From Parascedosporium putredinis (lineage: Eukaryota; Ascomycota; Sordariomycetes; Microascales; Microascaceae): DNA of 64,000 nucleotides. The notes beneath the pieces are model-generated. The model was not told the origin of the DNA. It was given only the letters and a program-made list of their open reading frames with translations, and searched no databases. The stretch spans positions 930,001 through 994,000 of the forward strand of contig CASHTG010000008.1 in NCBI GenBank assembly GCA_949357655.1, read 5' to 3'. Positions 36,953 through 46,471 of the stretch are shown here, one piece after another (the stretch's first letter is position 1; each line of letters opens with the position of its first letter). The translations under genes were made by a program, and so were the position numbers.

Positions 36953-37157
36953 TGTTGCGTTGCTGCTGATGGAGTGGAATCTCAGAGGGTTGAGGTGTGT
37001 TGATTGCCAGCGCGGATCATTTACTTACACACCAACATTGAATGGATGTGGCGCGATCAATAAGTGTAGTTTATAGGTAAATGCAAGCGGGTCCCGGCTC
37101 TCAAAAGTACAGCACTACACGGAACGATAAAACCGAGCTCGACCCACGCGCCATTCT

Positions 37158-37170
37158 CCGTCCTAGCCGG
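37158..37170. promoter_or_regulatory. everted CCG-N7-CGG motif
   Basis: CCGTCCTAGCCGG, extended to TCCG...CGGA by flanking bases. Candidate Zn2Cys6 binding site; no proof of binding. Confidence 0.4.
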
Positions 37171-37197
37171 ACGTGTCTCCACTGCGGAATTATCAGG

Positions 37198-37209
37198 CCG
37201 TCCTCCCGG
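37198..37209. promoter_or_regulatory. everted CCG-N6-CGG motif
   Basis: CCGTCCTCCCGG; shares CCGTCCT and the CGGA end with the 37158 site, with a one-base shorter spacer. Confidence 0.35.
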
Positions 37210-37424
37210 AGCAATGACCGTAGACTCCGCTTTGGCACACCTTTCCCCACCTCCCGCTTTTCTCGGTCATTTTCGGCACTGCCTGAGAAGCTGATCTCCA
37301 CTGAGGGCGTCAAGAGATTTAAAGCCTACTGTTAGCACCGCGAATTCGTAACAGGACATGTATCATTCAGCCATAGAAATTGGACAGGTAGAGGATCAAA
37401 TCTACAGCAACAGCAACAGCAGCC

Positions 37425-39074
37425 ATGTCATCGAACTTGAACGCCGGCGTGACGGCACCAGCCTACGTCGACGGCCGCCGAGCAACCAAGGAGACACGCT
37501 TCCCAGACACGCCGCCCTTTCAGCGTGCCTTTGCGCCCTCTCGCTATGAGGCGACGATCGAAGAGGTCGAAACCGTTGGTGAGATTCCAGATGCCATCAA
37601 CGGAATCTACTTCAGCATGCAGGTGGATCATCACATGCCACCCATGTTTGAGGAGGATATCCTGTTCAATGGCGATGGCTGCGTTAGCTCGTTTCGCATC
37701 GCCAATGGACATGTCGACTGGAAACGTCGGTATGTGCGCACCGATCGCTTCAAGGCGGAGTCGCAGGCACGCCAAGCCCTATTCGGAAGGTATCGTAACC
37801 CATACACAGACGATGAGTCGGTCCGCGGTGTCATCCGGACAGCTGCCAACACCAACATTGTGTTTTGGCGTGGGGTTATGCTCGCTCTGAAGGAAGACGG
37901 CCCACCATTCGCCTTGCACCCCACGACGCTGGAGACTCTCGGCCGCTACGACTTCGAGGGTCAGGTGCTCGCGCCTGTATTCTCAGCGCACCCCAAGTTC
38001 GACCCCGCCACCGGGGAGATGCTTTCCTTTGGCTACCAGGCTGGCGGGGATGGCAACTGTGCCTCCCGCGAACTCGTCTACTACTCGATCAACGCGGACG
38101 GCGTAAAGAACCACGAGGCCTGGTTCGAGATGCCATACGCGGGTTATATCCACGACTTCTCTTTCACCGACGACTGGATCATCTTTCCGCTCACGCCGTT
38201 GAAGGCCGATCTCGAGAGAATTAAGAAGGGTGGCAACTATTATGCCTGGGACCCGGAAGATTGTGGGTACTTTGGCATCGCACCCAGGAGTAAGCCATCA
38301 CGCGAAGATATCGTATGGGTCCCCACCAAGAATTGCTTCCAGGGCCACATCGCCGGATCGTACCAAACGGACAATAACCGGTTAGTACTTGACCTTTCGA
38401 TGGCCAATGACAACGTTTTCTGGTGGTTCCCGCCCGACGGCCAAGCCGCTCAGCGCAAACCTACAACCAGTCCCATGTCTAGATATATCTTTGACCTGGC
38501 CAAACTTTCCTCGACCAAGGTTATTGAGCCGAGCGAGACGGTCCACGAAATTGTCGAGTTTGCTCGCATCGACGATCGTTTCTTAGGCAAGCCCTATCGC
38601 TATTTCTGGGCCGTCAGCGCAGACCCTTCCAAGCCTTACGACATGGAGAGGTGTGGGCCTCCAATCACCGGTGTCTGGAACACGCTGATTGGCTACGACT
38701 GGGAGTCTGGCGCAGAGCAGTCGTGGTACGTAGGGGCGACTAGCACACTAGAGGAGCCCTGCTTTATCCCTGCGTCCCCTAACGCACGAGAAGGCGATGG
38801 CTACCTAGTCGTGGTCATCGACCGACTGGATGAGATGCGACAGGACCTCGCCATCTTCAAGGCCCAAGAAGTCTCCGTTGGTCCGATTGGATTGATTCGT
38901 CTACCGCTGAGGCCGAGAAGGGGGTTCCATGGCAACTTTGTGGAGTGGAAAGACATTGATGATTACATGAGGCGCGGGGGCAGGGTGGCGACCTGGGACC
39001 TACGAAGACGGCGCAGAGGCCTTTGCCTTGGCAACTTGAACTCGAGCGGGGTAAAGAATGAGCTGGAGGGCTAG
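37425..39074 (+). CDS. carotenoid-cleavage / lignostilbene-type dioxygenase
   Basis: Single-exon frame of 549 residues from MSSNLNAGVTAPAYVDG. The four iron-binding histidines expected of the RPE65/carotenoid cleavage oxygenase family are visible: SAHPKF (His189), YIHDFSF (His243), GHIAGS (His308) and GFHGNF (His502). These non-haem Fe(II) enzymes cleave C=C bonds of carotenoids or stilbenes. Seven-bladed propeller length is normal. The last 30 residues as written (Arg-rich) are probably out of frame: adding one G to the G5 run 38976-38980 gives a tail with PLPWQLELERGKE ending at 39061, and a decayed duplicate at 42540-42825 supports that frame (it reads PLPWQLV). Substrate unknown. Likely cytosolic; no signal peptide. 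Confidence 0.85.
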   Translation: MSSNLNAGVTAPAYVDGRRATKETRFPDTPPFQRAFAPSRYEATIEEVETVGEIPDAINGIYFSMQVDHHMPPMFEEDILFNGDGCVSSFRIANGHVDWKRRYVRTDRFKAESQARQALFGRYRNPYTDDESVRGVIRTAANTNIVFWRGVMLALKEDGPPFALHPTTLETLGRYDFEGQVLAPVFSAHPKFDPATGEMLSFGYQAGGDGNCASRELVYYSINADGVKNHEAWFEMPYAGYIHDFSFTDDWIIFPLTPLKADLERIKKGGNYYAWDPEDCGYFGIAPRSKPSREDIVWVPTKNCFQGHIAGSYQTDNNRLVLDLSMANDNVFWWFPPDGQAAQRKPTTSPMSRYIFDLAKLSSTKVIEPSETVHEIVEFARIDDRFLGKPYRYFWAVSADPSKPYDMERCGPPITGVWNTLIGYDWESGAEQSWYVGATSTLEEPCFIPASPNAREGDGYLVVVIDRLDEMRQDLAIFKAQEVSVGPIGLIRLPLRPRRGFHGNFVEWKDIDDYMRRGGRVATWDLRRRRRGLCLGNLNSSGVKNELEG

Positions 39075-40241
39075 ATCAATATTGGCTGAATTTTAGTTCA
39101 TGTATGCTGTAGGTCATACTGTACTACTGTTACAAATGCTCCTAAATTTACATACATGCTCGTAGCGTCTGTCCACTCTCTTTTGTGAACGGGTTATTGA
39201 TGGAGCGATAGTCCACTGCCATTCTGTAGCTACATCTGGATGTGTGACATTCTGCCAGGCCGATGGCCGTTCTGAAAATGATATGGACAACTACTCCGAG
39301 GAGCTTGTGGGGGGACGACCGCACTAAAATGTTTGCACGCCGACTGGCACGTCTATTTGATACTAACATATGGGGCTCATCCATCCCCAAAACCCTTTTT
39401 CAACCACGTCTGTCCAAACCCCGCGCACATGAGCGGTGTGGTGTCACCCTTGGCGGCAAATGAACCCTATTCTTATCTGGCTGGCCTATTGCGCACCGCA
39501 CTACCCCTTGAGGAAGAGCTAGACGTGGGAGGGATCTGTCGTACTCAAAGTACTGTAAGATGGAAAGCAATGGATTGCTGATTGGATGAGAGCAAGAGGA
39601 TGCAGATAGTGATCACTGTAGCGGAGCTTGAAAAGGTGATGAAAAACCGTGATCGTTCTTGGAACGAAAGGGGCACGCCGCCCCTTTCGTTCAGGAAAAC
39701 CCTGCTGGGGTGGAAGTGCCATCTTAAACGATACAAATGCCTCAAAATTCAGGCCTCATATTCAACAGGATCTATTGAACAACTGCGACTTGGGAGTAAC
39801 TGTTGCTGCAGGACATAGGTGCTCTTAGACCTTTGAATTACAGGGAGCGCTCCCTTGTCATTTTGGGTCCAACAATGTGCAAGCAGACCCGAAGGTACAT
39901 GTAAAATTTCCGGATATAGGTAAGTTTTGCGCCTCAATCTTTCAGCTGGTTCAGCCTACGACTACGAGCGGATTCTCCGTTCCTTGGAAGGTTTAGTGGT
40001 GTCTTTCCCGGCCCTTCCCACAATGCATCTATTATCACAAAACCCTAGGATGCCATGGCAGACTGTGCGACGAAGCAACCGGGCAGCGTGACGGTGACAC
40101 GGCGCTTTTAAGGACTGAGGGCCCCCGCACTCCGGTTCTCGCCAAATTCTAGGCCCAGCCCTTCCTTCCCGTGCAATACTGCAATTTCTCATCACGGTAT
40201 CTCCGGATCAAGCGACAAAAAAGGCTGCAACTAATATCGCA
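39075..40241. other. intergenic, upstream region shared with the second membrane-gene copy
   Basis: Holds the hairpin at 39662-39692. The part at about 39390-39560 is recognisably similar to 43620-43800 upstream of the second full-length copy (blocks such as ACCGCAC/GCTGCACTGCCCC and GGCGGCAAAT), so the promoter was duplicated with the gene. Confidence 0.55.
39662..39692. repeat. perfect 13-bp hairpin with 5-base loop
   Basis: GAACGAAAGGGGC, loop ACGCC, then its exact reverse complement GCCCCTTTCGTTC. About 550 bases before the membrane-protein ATG. No poly-T follows, so it is not a bacterial-type terminator. Confidence 0.9.
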
Positions 40242-42383
40242 ATGTCGGACTCCCGTTTCATTCCATTAACGCAATTTGAAGAAAACCAGCCTGGAAGCGC
40301 GACTTCTGTGCGCGAGTATTCCTCTGCGCCCCTAACTGACTGCGAATACGAAGGGGCAGAGTCAAAGATAGACTCATTGGCGCCAAAGCGATCCCATGAA
40401 TGGAAAGGAAAAATGCTGCCGCCTCGAGGCTAGGGATAATTGGGGACGCTGCTCGGGAGGCATGGAGCGACCTGCGGGGGACAAATTGCAAGAGCCTCGC
40501 AGTTTGGGTTTTGTTCCCGCTCTGGATACTTCTCCTTTACTACACTATCGGCACAAGTCTGATGAAGGCCTTGGAAACATCTCAGTTGCCATCAAGTGAA
40601 AGTGGTTGTCTACCCGACGACTCTTTCGTGGCAAGGGAAAGCGGCTACTATGACGTGTGGGCACCCAGTGGGTTCTTCGTAATAACGATTCCGATGATGA
40701 CCAACACCAGTTTTACAGAAGTGAAACTCATCGATGTCTCCTGGGATGTTGTAAGTTTGCTCGCAAATTACCCCGTTTAGTTTTGTTGCTGACAGCCGCT
40801 CAAAGGCCGTCGGACGAGGAGGACAGGCCTTGCTGGTGTTTGTGTCATGGCAAGCGTTTGCCAAATACATGACCATCTCCATGGCTACAAAGCCAGCAAC
40901 CTATACAACCTTTTGGGCCCTTTTTGTCCACCAGGAAGTTACGCTTTTATCAGTGTGCCACCTACTTCGCGACTTTATTTTTATCGTGGTCCAGAATCCT
41001 TTTTAGCCGCCCTTTTTATATTATATACCGCATTCTTTGCCCTGATATTTCCGACATTCTGTGGCTCGATGACGGGTTACAAGGCCGACACCCGAGCATT
41101 CATTCGCGATACAGATGATACCCTACTTAAGTGGGCTGACTTTAAGCGCGTAGCCTACGTCGTCCACGATGGAGAGCGGATTGGGTTAAACAACAGCCAC
41201 CTGATAACGCTGTACCCAGACGGTAAACTGAGCACCAAAATAATATGTAATTTTCGACATGCTAACTACTTCAAATCATACGGCTATAGAAACGGCATCG
41301 GTATCGAAGTCTTCAAGTTCTTCCGGTTGGTTGACGGATGGTAATAGTGTTGACCCTTGTTCACCCGACAAAAGGGGTGCGAACTGCAAATCAATGTCTC
41401 TAAATGTACTTGATGGCGCCCCCGCGAAAAGTCTTAGTTGTATCATTCTCCAGAACTAACCATAACGGCGGAATCTTCTAGATGTGGAGACATACGGGTT
41501 TGAGGGAAGAAATGTCGCCCAAAATACAGAATTTAACGGCACACTTATTGAAGGAAATGCACTTAGTATATCTGGGGCGTATATTCAGGACACTGCCTCA
41601 AAGCTATACGCCGCTCAATGGTGCCCAGAGGAATCAACATCTTGCCCATATGCGGAAACCCAAAACGCGCTATACGCAGCTACAAACTCTCGGCTTTTTT
41701 ACCTACACGATCTCTTAGACAAAGCTTCCTGCCAGCCGGAGCCCGATGTGCGCTCTCCCACCCAAGACCAAGAAAGATTTCCACACAGCTAACCAGATCT
41801 ATTTCGATTAGTCTTATCAATGGGGATTCTCATTCCTACAGCTATTCATCATGCTTATATGTCTAGGTATCTGGTCATGCGGGCTATGCTTGATGTGGCA
41901 TAGGAGTACTCGCCTATTTCCACTAATCGACGAGCCCGAAGTGCCCTGTGGGTGGCGCGCGGCTATTGACCTTGCAAGATCGCTAGAGATGGATCTTGCT
42001 AAGGAAGGAATCGACGTCTTCGGATTAACTAATCAACAACTTAAGAGAAAGATTGCCCAACAACTGAACAGAGGTTCAATGACGCAGAGATCCACCTTAC
42101 AACATCTTGAATATAGATACTGGGCTGCCGCTAAATCGTGGATGAATAAAGAGAAATGGTGGATTCTGGCGTTCTTTCTTTCGGCCGCCGCCAACGCGAT
42201 ATCTATCGTGTATGTGTACTTTGAACCCATTTTGATGGTGGTCGCTACCATCTTCACTTGCTCTATATATTTGGTAGGAAACTTGGCCACTCGACGAAGA
42301 GTCGGGTGTTCCTCATTTCCATCCTTTGTATCACTGGACTGAGTATCGCGTTGGGTATAATGCTGCCAATGAGACTACAATAA
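40242..42383 (+). CDS. polytopic membrane protein, array copy A
   Basis: Starts MSDSRFIPLTQFEENQPG. Introns 40751-40805, 41223-41289, one ending at 41481 (ACTAAC branch; donor not settled) and 41748-41811. Landmarks in order: EWKGK, LAVWVLFPLWILLLYYTIG (TM), GRGGQALLVFVSW, AKYMTISMATKPATYTTFW, LAALFILYTAFFALIFPTF (TM), MTGYKADTRAFIRD, WADFKRVAYVVHDGER, VETYGFEGRNV, SYQWGFSFLQLFIMLICLGI (TM), PLIDEPEVPCGWRAAIDLA, KEKWWILAFFLSAAANAIS (TM). One base is missing at A5 40409-40413, T5 40978-40982 and TT 42283-42284; copy C keeps the frame at the equivalents of the first and last. The family is a fungal lineage-specific membrane protein (conserved MTGY...AFI and W-G-F-S-F-x-Q-L-F motifs), with no known function. 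Confidence 0.7.
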
Positions 42384-42539
42384 ATATAGGCCGCTGTCAA
42401 TGAGCGGCTGCTATGTCAGAAAATAAGATAGAGCCAACTTTAATAGCCAGGTTCGACCCTGCCAAACCAGGCCAGGAGGCTATAAGTTCATTGTTGGATA
42501 TCCCCGTGTAGCTTTCTGCACGCCCGCATCATCCTTTCA
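42384..42539. other. intergenic
   Basis: 3' flank of copy A. Nothing recognised. Confidence 0.4.
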
Positions 42540-42825
42540 ACCTGCCTCACTACGTTAGTGAAAGAAGAGTCGCATCACTCGTTGGAAGACTGCTTACCTG
42601 AAATCAGCCGGATTTTACTAGTGGTAACTGACCGACTCGCGACAGGACCTGTCTGACTGATTTGATATTCTCACCTCTAAGGCCTAGAAGGGGTATCCAT
42701 GGAAATTTAGCGAGGTTGAAGGCCGTCGATAATTATATATGAGGTGCTAGGGATACAGTGAAGAGATCCTAGATCTACAAAAAGACAGAGAATCCCTTAC
42801 CTTGGCAGCTTGTTAACGCTAGCAC
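42540..42825 (+). pseudogene. decayed 3' fragment of the carotenoid-cleavage oxygenase
   Basis: Alignable by eye to 38730-39040: GACCGACT, CGACAGGACCT, GGCCTAGAAGGGGTATCCATGG, GATAATTATATATGAGG and CCTTACCTTGGCAGCTTG follow the same order as in the functional gene, with substitutions, indels and stops. The FHGNF histidine is lost from frame. A non-functional relic of a duplication that carried the oxygenase together with the membrane gene. Confidence 0.7.
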
Positions 42826-43154
42826 CCTAATCATGAGCTACAGTCGTAAATCATCCTTAATTGATGCCCATACCTTGCACCTCAGCCTTCTCCATGAATA
42901 AGACAGATGGCGCGGGAGCTTCCCACACGCGTGTAATCTTGGAGCTGTGCGAATGAGACCCTGTCAGGCTCGCAGTCTTTTCAAAATGGTATGGATGGCT
43001 AATCCGAGCACCTTGCGGGACGCTGCGTATAATACCTTGACTTCTCGAAACATGGCAACTCTTTGTACCTATAGTAGACAAATTGAGGCTATGCGACGAG
43101 TTAATCCCAGAGATCGCATGCCAAGGTTTGGAAATGGAAAGGGATTGCCCGCCC
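42826..43154. other. intergenic relic sequence of unknown origin
   Basis: 330 bases between the oxygenase relic and the membrane-gene relic. No resemblance recognised. Confidence 0.4.
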
Positions 43155-43509
43155 GATCGCAACAATAATCGGAGACTCAGCTCAAGAAGCGTGGAGGGAT
43201 CTGAAAGGGACGAATTAGGGTATAGCTTTCACTCCAGCTAACTAGACCTCTGCGAATGGCCAGCTTTATCACTGGGGTTTTGCCTTCCTCCAATTGTTCA
43301 TCATGTTCATATGCCTTCGCGTCTGGTCATATGGAATCTGGTCGCTGTGGTATGAGAGCAGCCGCCGACTTCCACTGATTGACGAGCCCGAAGTGTCCCG
43401 GGGATGGCGTGCCACCATTGAGCTTGCGAGAGCGATAGAGAGGGAGCTTTCTAGTGAAGGGATTGATATCCTTTATGGTGTTGTCCAGCGAAACTCGTAT
43501 GTTGTGTAG
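43155..43509 (+). pseudogene. membrane-protein relic B with large internal deletion
   Basis: The first ~60 bases match the end of exon 1 of copies A and C (GGAGACTCAGCTCAAGAAGC, GTGGAGGGATCTG). It then jumps to the last intron and last exon (AACTAGACCTC, TCATATGCC, CTTCCACTGATTGACGAGCC, GGGATGGCGTGCCACCATTG). About 1.3 kb in between is missing. The last-exon part is still readable (LPLIDEPEVSRGWRATIELA) but stops after ILYGVVQRNSYVV. Confidence 0.8.
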
Positions 43510-44010
43510 ACAGTCCCAAGAAAAGGGTGGCGTGATCCACAGATAAGGCTGGCGTCTGTTTGATACTTAACAACGCATCCATCAATTGATGGATGTATTG
43601 ACAAAGGATCATTTGATCGATCCATCAACCCAAAAATCCGTTTTCAGCCACACGGGTGAAAAGCCTGTGCGCATCAATTCAAGTTGAGTGGTGGTGCATG
43701 GTCGTACATGGGGCTGTTTCAGACACGGCGGCAAATCCCAATCAACCTCACTCGGTTCGCTTATTGTGCGCTGCACTGCCCCCAAGGATTGAGATTGAGC
43801 GGGAAGGATCCGCCACAACGTTGAAGACCTGGGATGCCGCTGCAGGCTGTGCACCACATCAAGGAGGCAGCGTTGTAGTTCCGCCGCGCTTGATCAGACA
43901 AGGTGACCCTCGTCGACCCCGTCTTATTTTTTTTTTTTGTTGAATTGCATTTCTTTTCTTCAAAACATCTCCAAACCAAACGACGCCGATAGACTGCGAC
44001 GAATGGCGGA
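43510..44010. other. upstream region of copy C
   Basis: Contains the palindrome at 43576-43595 and the block shared with 39390-39560. A T13 tract lies near 43927-43939. Confidence 0.5.
43576..43595. repeat. 20-bp perfect palindrome
   Basis: CATCCATCAATTGATGGATG equals its own reverse complement. CCATCAA occurs again at about 43622. It might be a dimeric regulator site, but there is no other evidence. Confidence 0.85.
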
Positions 44011-46130
44011 ATGTCGAATTCTCGCTTCACTCCCTGACGCAATCCGAAGAGATGCAACCCGGAAGCGCCATGGGCGGATACTCCTCCCCGCCCATGGCTG
44101 ACTGGGAAGATGTGGGGACAGAGTCGAAGATGGACACATCGGCGCAAAAGCCATCTCGTCGACTGCGTCCCTCCGAATGGAAAGGGAAAAACATTACCGC
44201 CTCGACTCTCAGGATAATTCGAGATGCCGCGCAGGAGGCATGGAGGGACCTGCGGGGACGAATTGGAAGAACCTCGCGGCGTGGACCTTGTTTCCGCTCT
44301 GGTTCATTCTCCTTATCCTGACTACCGGCTACATCACGACGAGCTTTTCGGATATGTCGCAGTCGTTGACGCAAGAGATTGGATGTTTGCCCGACGACTC
44401 TTTTTCCATATCGCAGTACGGCTATGATCAGTGGGCGCCGACTGGGTTCTTCGAAATATCGATTCCGATCGTGACCCTCGCAAGTTTTACAAATGTGAAG
44501 GTCATCGACGTCTCCTGGGATGTTGTAAGTCTGCTCGCAGATCACATTCATCATTCAAGCCCCTTACTAACAGCTTCCCAAAGGTTGTCGGACGAGGAGG
44601 ACAGGCATTGCTGGTATTCGTGTCGTGGCGGGTGTTTGCCAAATACATGACCACATCCATGGCTCGAAAGCCAGCCACGTATACGACCTTTTGGGTCATT
44701 TTTATGCACCAAGAAGCTACGCTGTTTTCAGTGTGTCGCCTACTCCGCGACTTTGTTCTTTATCGCGGCCCTGCCTCCTTGTTGGCCGCTGCCTTTATAT
44801 TTTACACCGCAACCTTCGCCTTGATCTTTCCCACACTCTCCAGTTCCATGACAGGTTACAAATCTGACACGCAAGCATTTATCGGCGACGGAGATGGTAA
44901 CTTGCTCAAGTGGGCTGACTTTCAGCGCGTGGTATACATCGTTCACGACGGAGAGCGGGCTGGATTGGAGAATGAACAGGTAATACATCTAGACCGAGAC
45001 GGTAAGCTCAGCACCCACATGACGTCAATGGTTGTCTTACTTGCTAACGGCTTCAAATGATACATTTATAGCCGGGACATCATCGAGAGGGTATGGCGTA
45101 TCATGGATGCATAGTACCAGGCTTTCCTGTTCTCTAGGTGATACTGGGTGCGACATGCAATCCCGCGTTTCTACATGTATGGCCTCCCAGCGCAAATTCT
45201 CTGCTGTATTGTTCCCCAGAACTAACTGTGGCGGTGGAATTCTTTTAGACGTAGAGAAATACGGGTTTGAGGGGCGATACGTCGGTAGTACAGAATTTGA
45301 CGGCAAACTCATTGAGGGCGACGCACTAAATATATCTGGGTCGTATATTGACGACACGTCTTCAGATCTCTACGCCGGTGCCTGGTGCCGAGAGGATGCC
45401 TGTCCATATCGGACGAGCGCAAATGCGCTCTTCACGGCAAAAACCGCTCAGCTTTTCCGCCTTGACGATATCGTAGGCGAAGGTTCTTGCCAGCCGGTGC
45501 CCGACGTACGTTTGTCTACCCAAGACTTTGAGAAGAACTTCCGCGTGGCTAACTAGACCTGTTTCAATTTTCTAGTCTTATCAATGGGGGTTTTCGTTTC
45601 TGCAGCTATTCGTCATGTTTATATGCCTAGGTATCTGGTCATGCGGGCTATGGCTGATGTGGTATAGTAGCACTCGCCGACTTCCACTCATCGACGAGCC
45701 TGAAGTACCTCGTGGCTGGCGCGCGGTAATTGAGCTTGCGAGGGCGCTAGAGACAGAGCTTGCTAGTGAAGGCGTCGATATCCGCAAACTGACTGATCGA
45801 CAACTTAAGAAGGTAATTGCGAAACGCCTCAAGGGAGGATCTGTCACGTTCAGGTCCCCGTTGAGATATCCTGACTACAAACACTGGTCTGCCTTTATAT
45901 CCTGGATCAAGATAGAGAAATGGTGGATCTTGGCATTCTGTCTCTCCGGCTTACCCATCGGGTTAGCCGTGATGAGATTCGAGAGCATCCCAATCATGGT
46001 TACTACTACTCTCACTTCTTCGATCCTTTTGGCAGGGAAATTTGGCCACTCAACTAAGAGTCGGGTGTTCCTGATGTCTATCCTGTTTATGACCGGGCTG
46101 ATTATTGGGTTGGCCATAACTAGCATTTAG
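44011..46130 (+). CDS. polytopic membrane protein, array copy C
   Basis: Paralogue of 40242-42383 with the same exon plan: introns 44525-44583, 45002-45071, one ending at 45248 and 45506-45575. Starts MSNSRFTP. Landmarks: EWKGKNITASTLRIIRDAA, GRGGQALLVFVSWRVFAKYM, LLAAAFIFYTATFALIFPTL (TM), SMTGYKSDTQAFIGDGDGN, WADFQRVVYIVHDGERA, DVEKYGFEGRYVGSTEFDG, SYQWGFSFLQLFVMFICLGI (TM), PLIDEPEVPRGWRAVIELA, KWWILAFCLSGLPIGLAV (TM), MSILFMTGLIIGLAITSI (TM). One base is missing at C3 44032-44034 and one at G4 44254-44257; copy A is in frame at both places, which shows these are losses here. The N-terminal ~100 residues and the segment before the first TM are probably cytosolic. Function unknown. Confidence 0.75.
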
Positions 46131-46261
46131 TAGGTTCATGGCGTTATCATTAATGGGTTTTGCAATAGAAAATAAGATCAAGTAACGTTCAATGGTCAGT
46201 TTTGATCCTTTCGGTCTGATGGTCTGATGGGTAGGTGGAAATGATGCCGTTGTACGATGTA

Positions 46262-46457
46262 GCCTCTTGGCGATGGCGTGCCACCATTGAACTTGCGAAA
46301 GCGATAGAGAGGAGCTTTCTCGTGAAAGGGTCGATATCCTTAAAATGACCGATCCGCAACTTAAAACTTAAAAAGAGGATAGCAAGGCAAATACTTGGGG
46401 GTCTGTGTTGCTTAAGTCCCCTCCGAAAAATTCCACATATACGTTTTGGCCAGCGGC
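46262..46457 (+). pseudogene. membrane-protein relic D (last-exon fragment)
   Basis: Matches the last exon: GGCGTGCCACCATTGAACTTG, GCGATAGAGAGGAGCTTTCTCG, GTCGATATCC and CCGATCCGCAACTTAA in order. Closer to relic B (same GGCGTGCCACCATTGA and AGCGATAGAGAG wording) than to copies A or C. Frameshifted; no flanking exons. Confidence 0.75.
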
Positions 46458-46471
46458 ATATCACCACTCAG

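Larger units (their letters stand above)
36953..37424. promoter_or_regulatory. divergent promoter of SnoaL-like and oxygenase genes
   Basis: 472 bases between the two start codons. It holds two related everted CCG/CGG motifs at 37158-37170 and 37198-37209, both starting CCGTCCT, 40 bases apart: the half-site type bound by Zn2Cys6 factors. Confidence 0.5.

Noticed and set aside
40242..46130. Repeat-induced point mutation in the duplicated genes
   Set aside because: Differences between copies A and C are of all types and go in both directions; no clear C-to-T excess and no extra stops beyond single-base losses.
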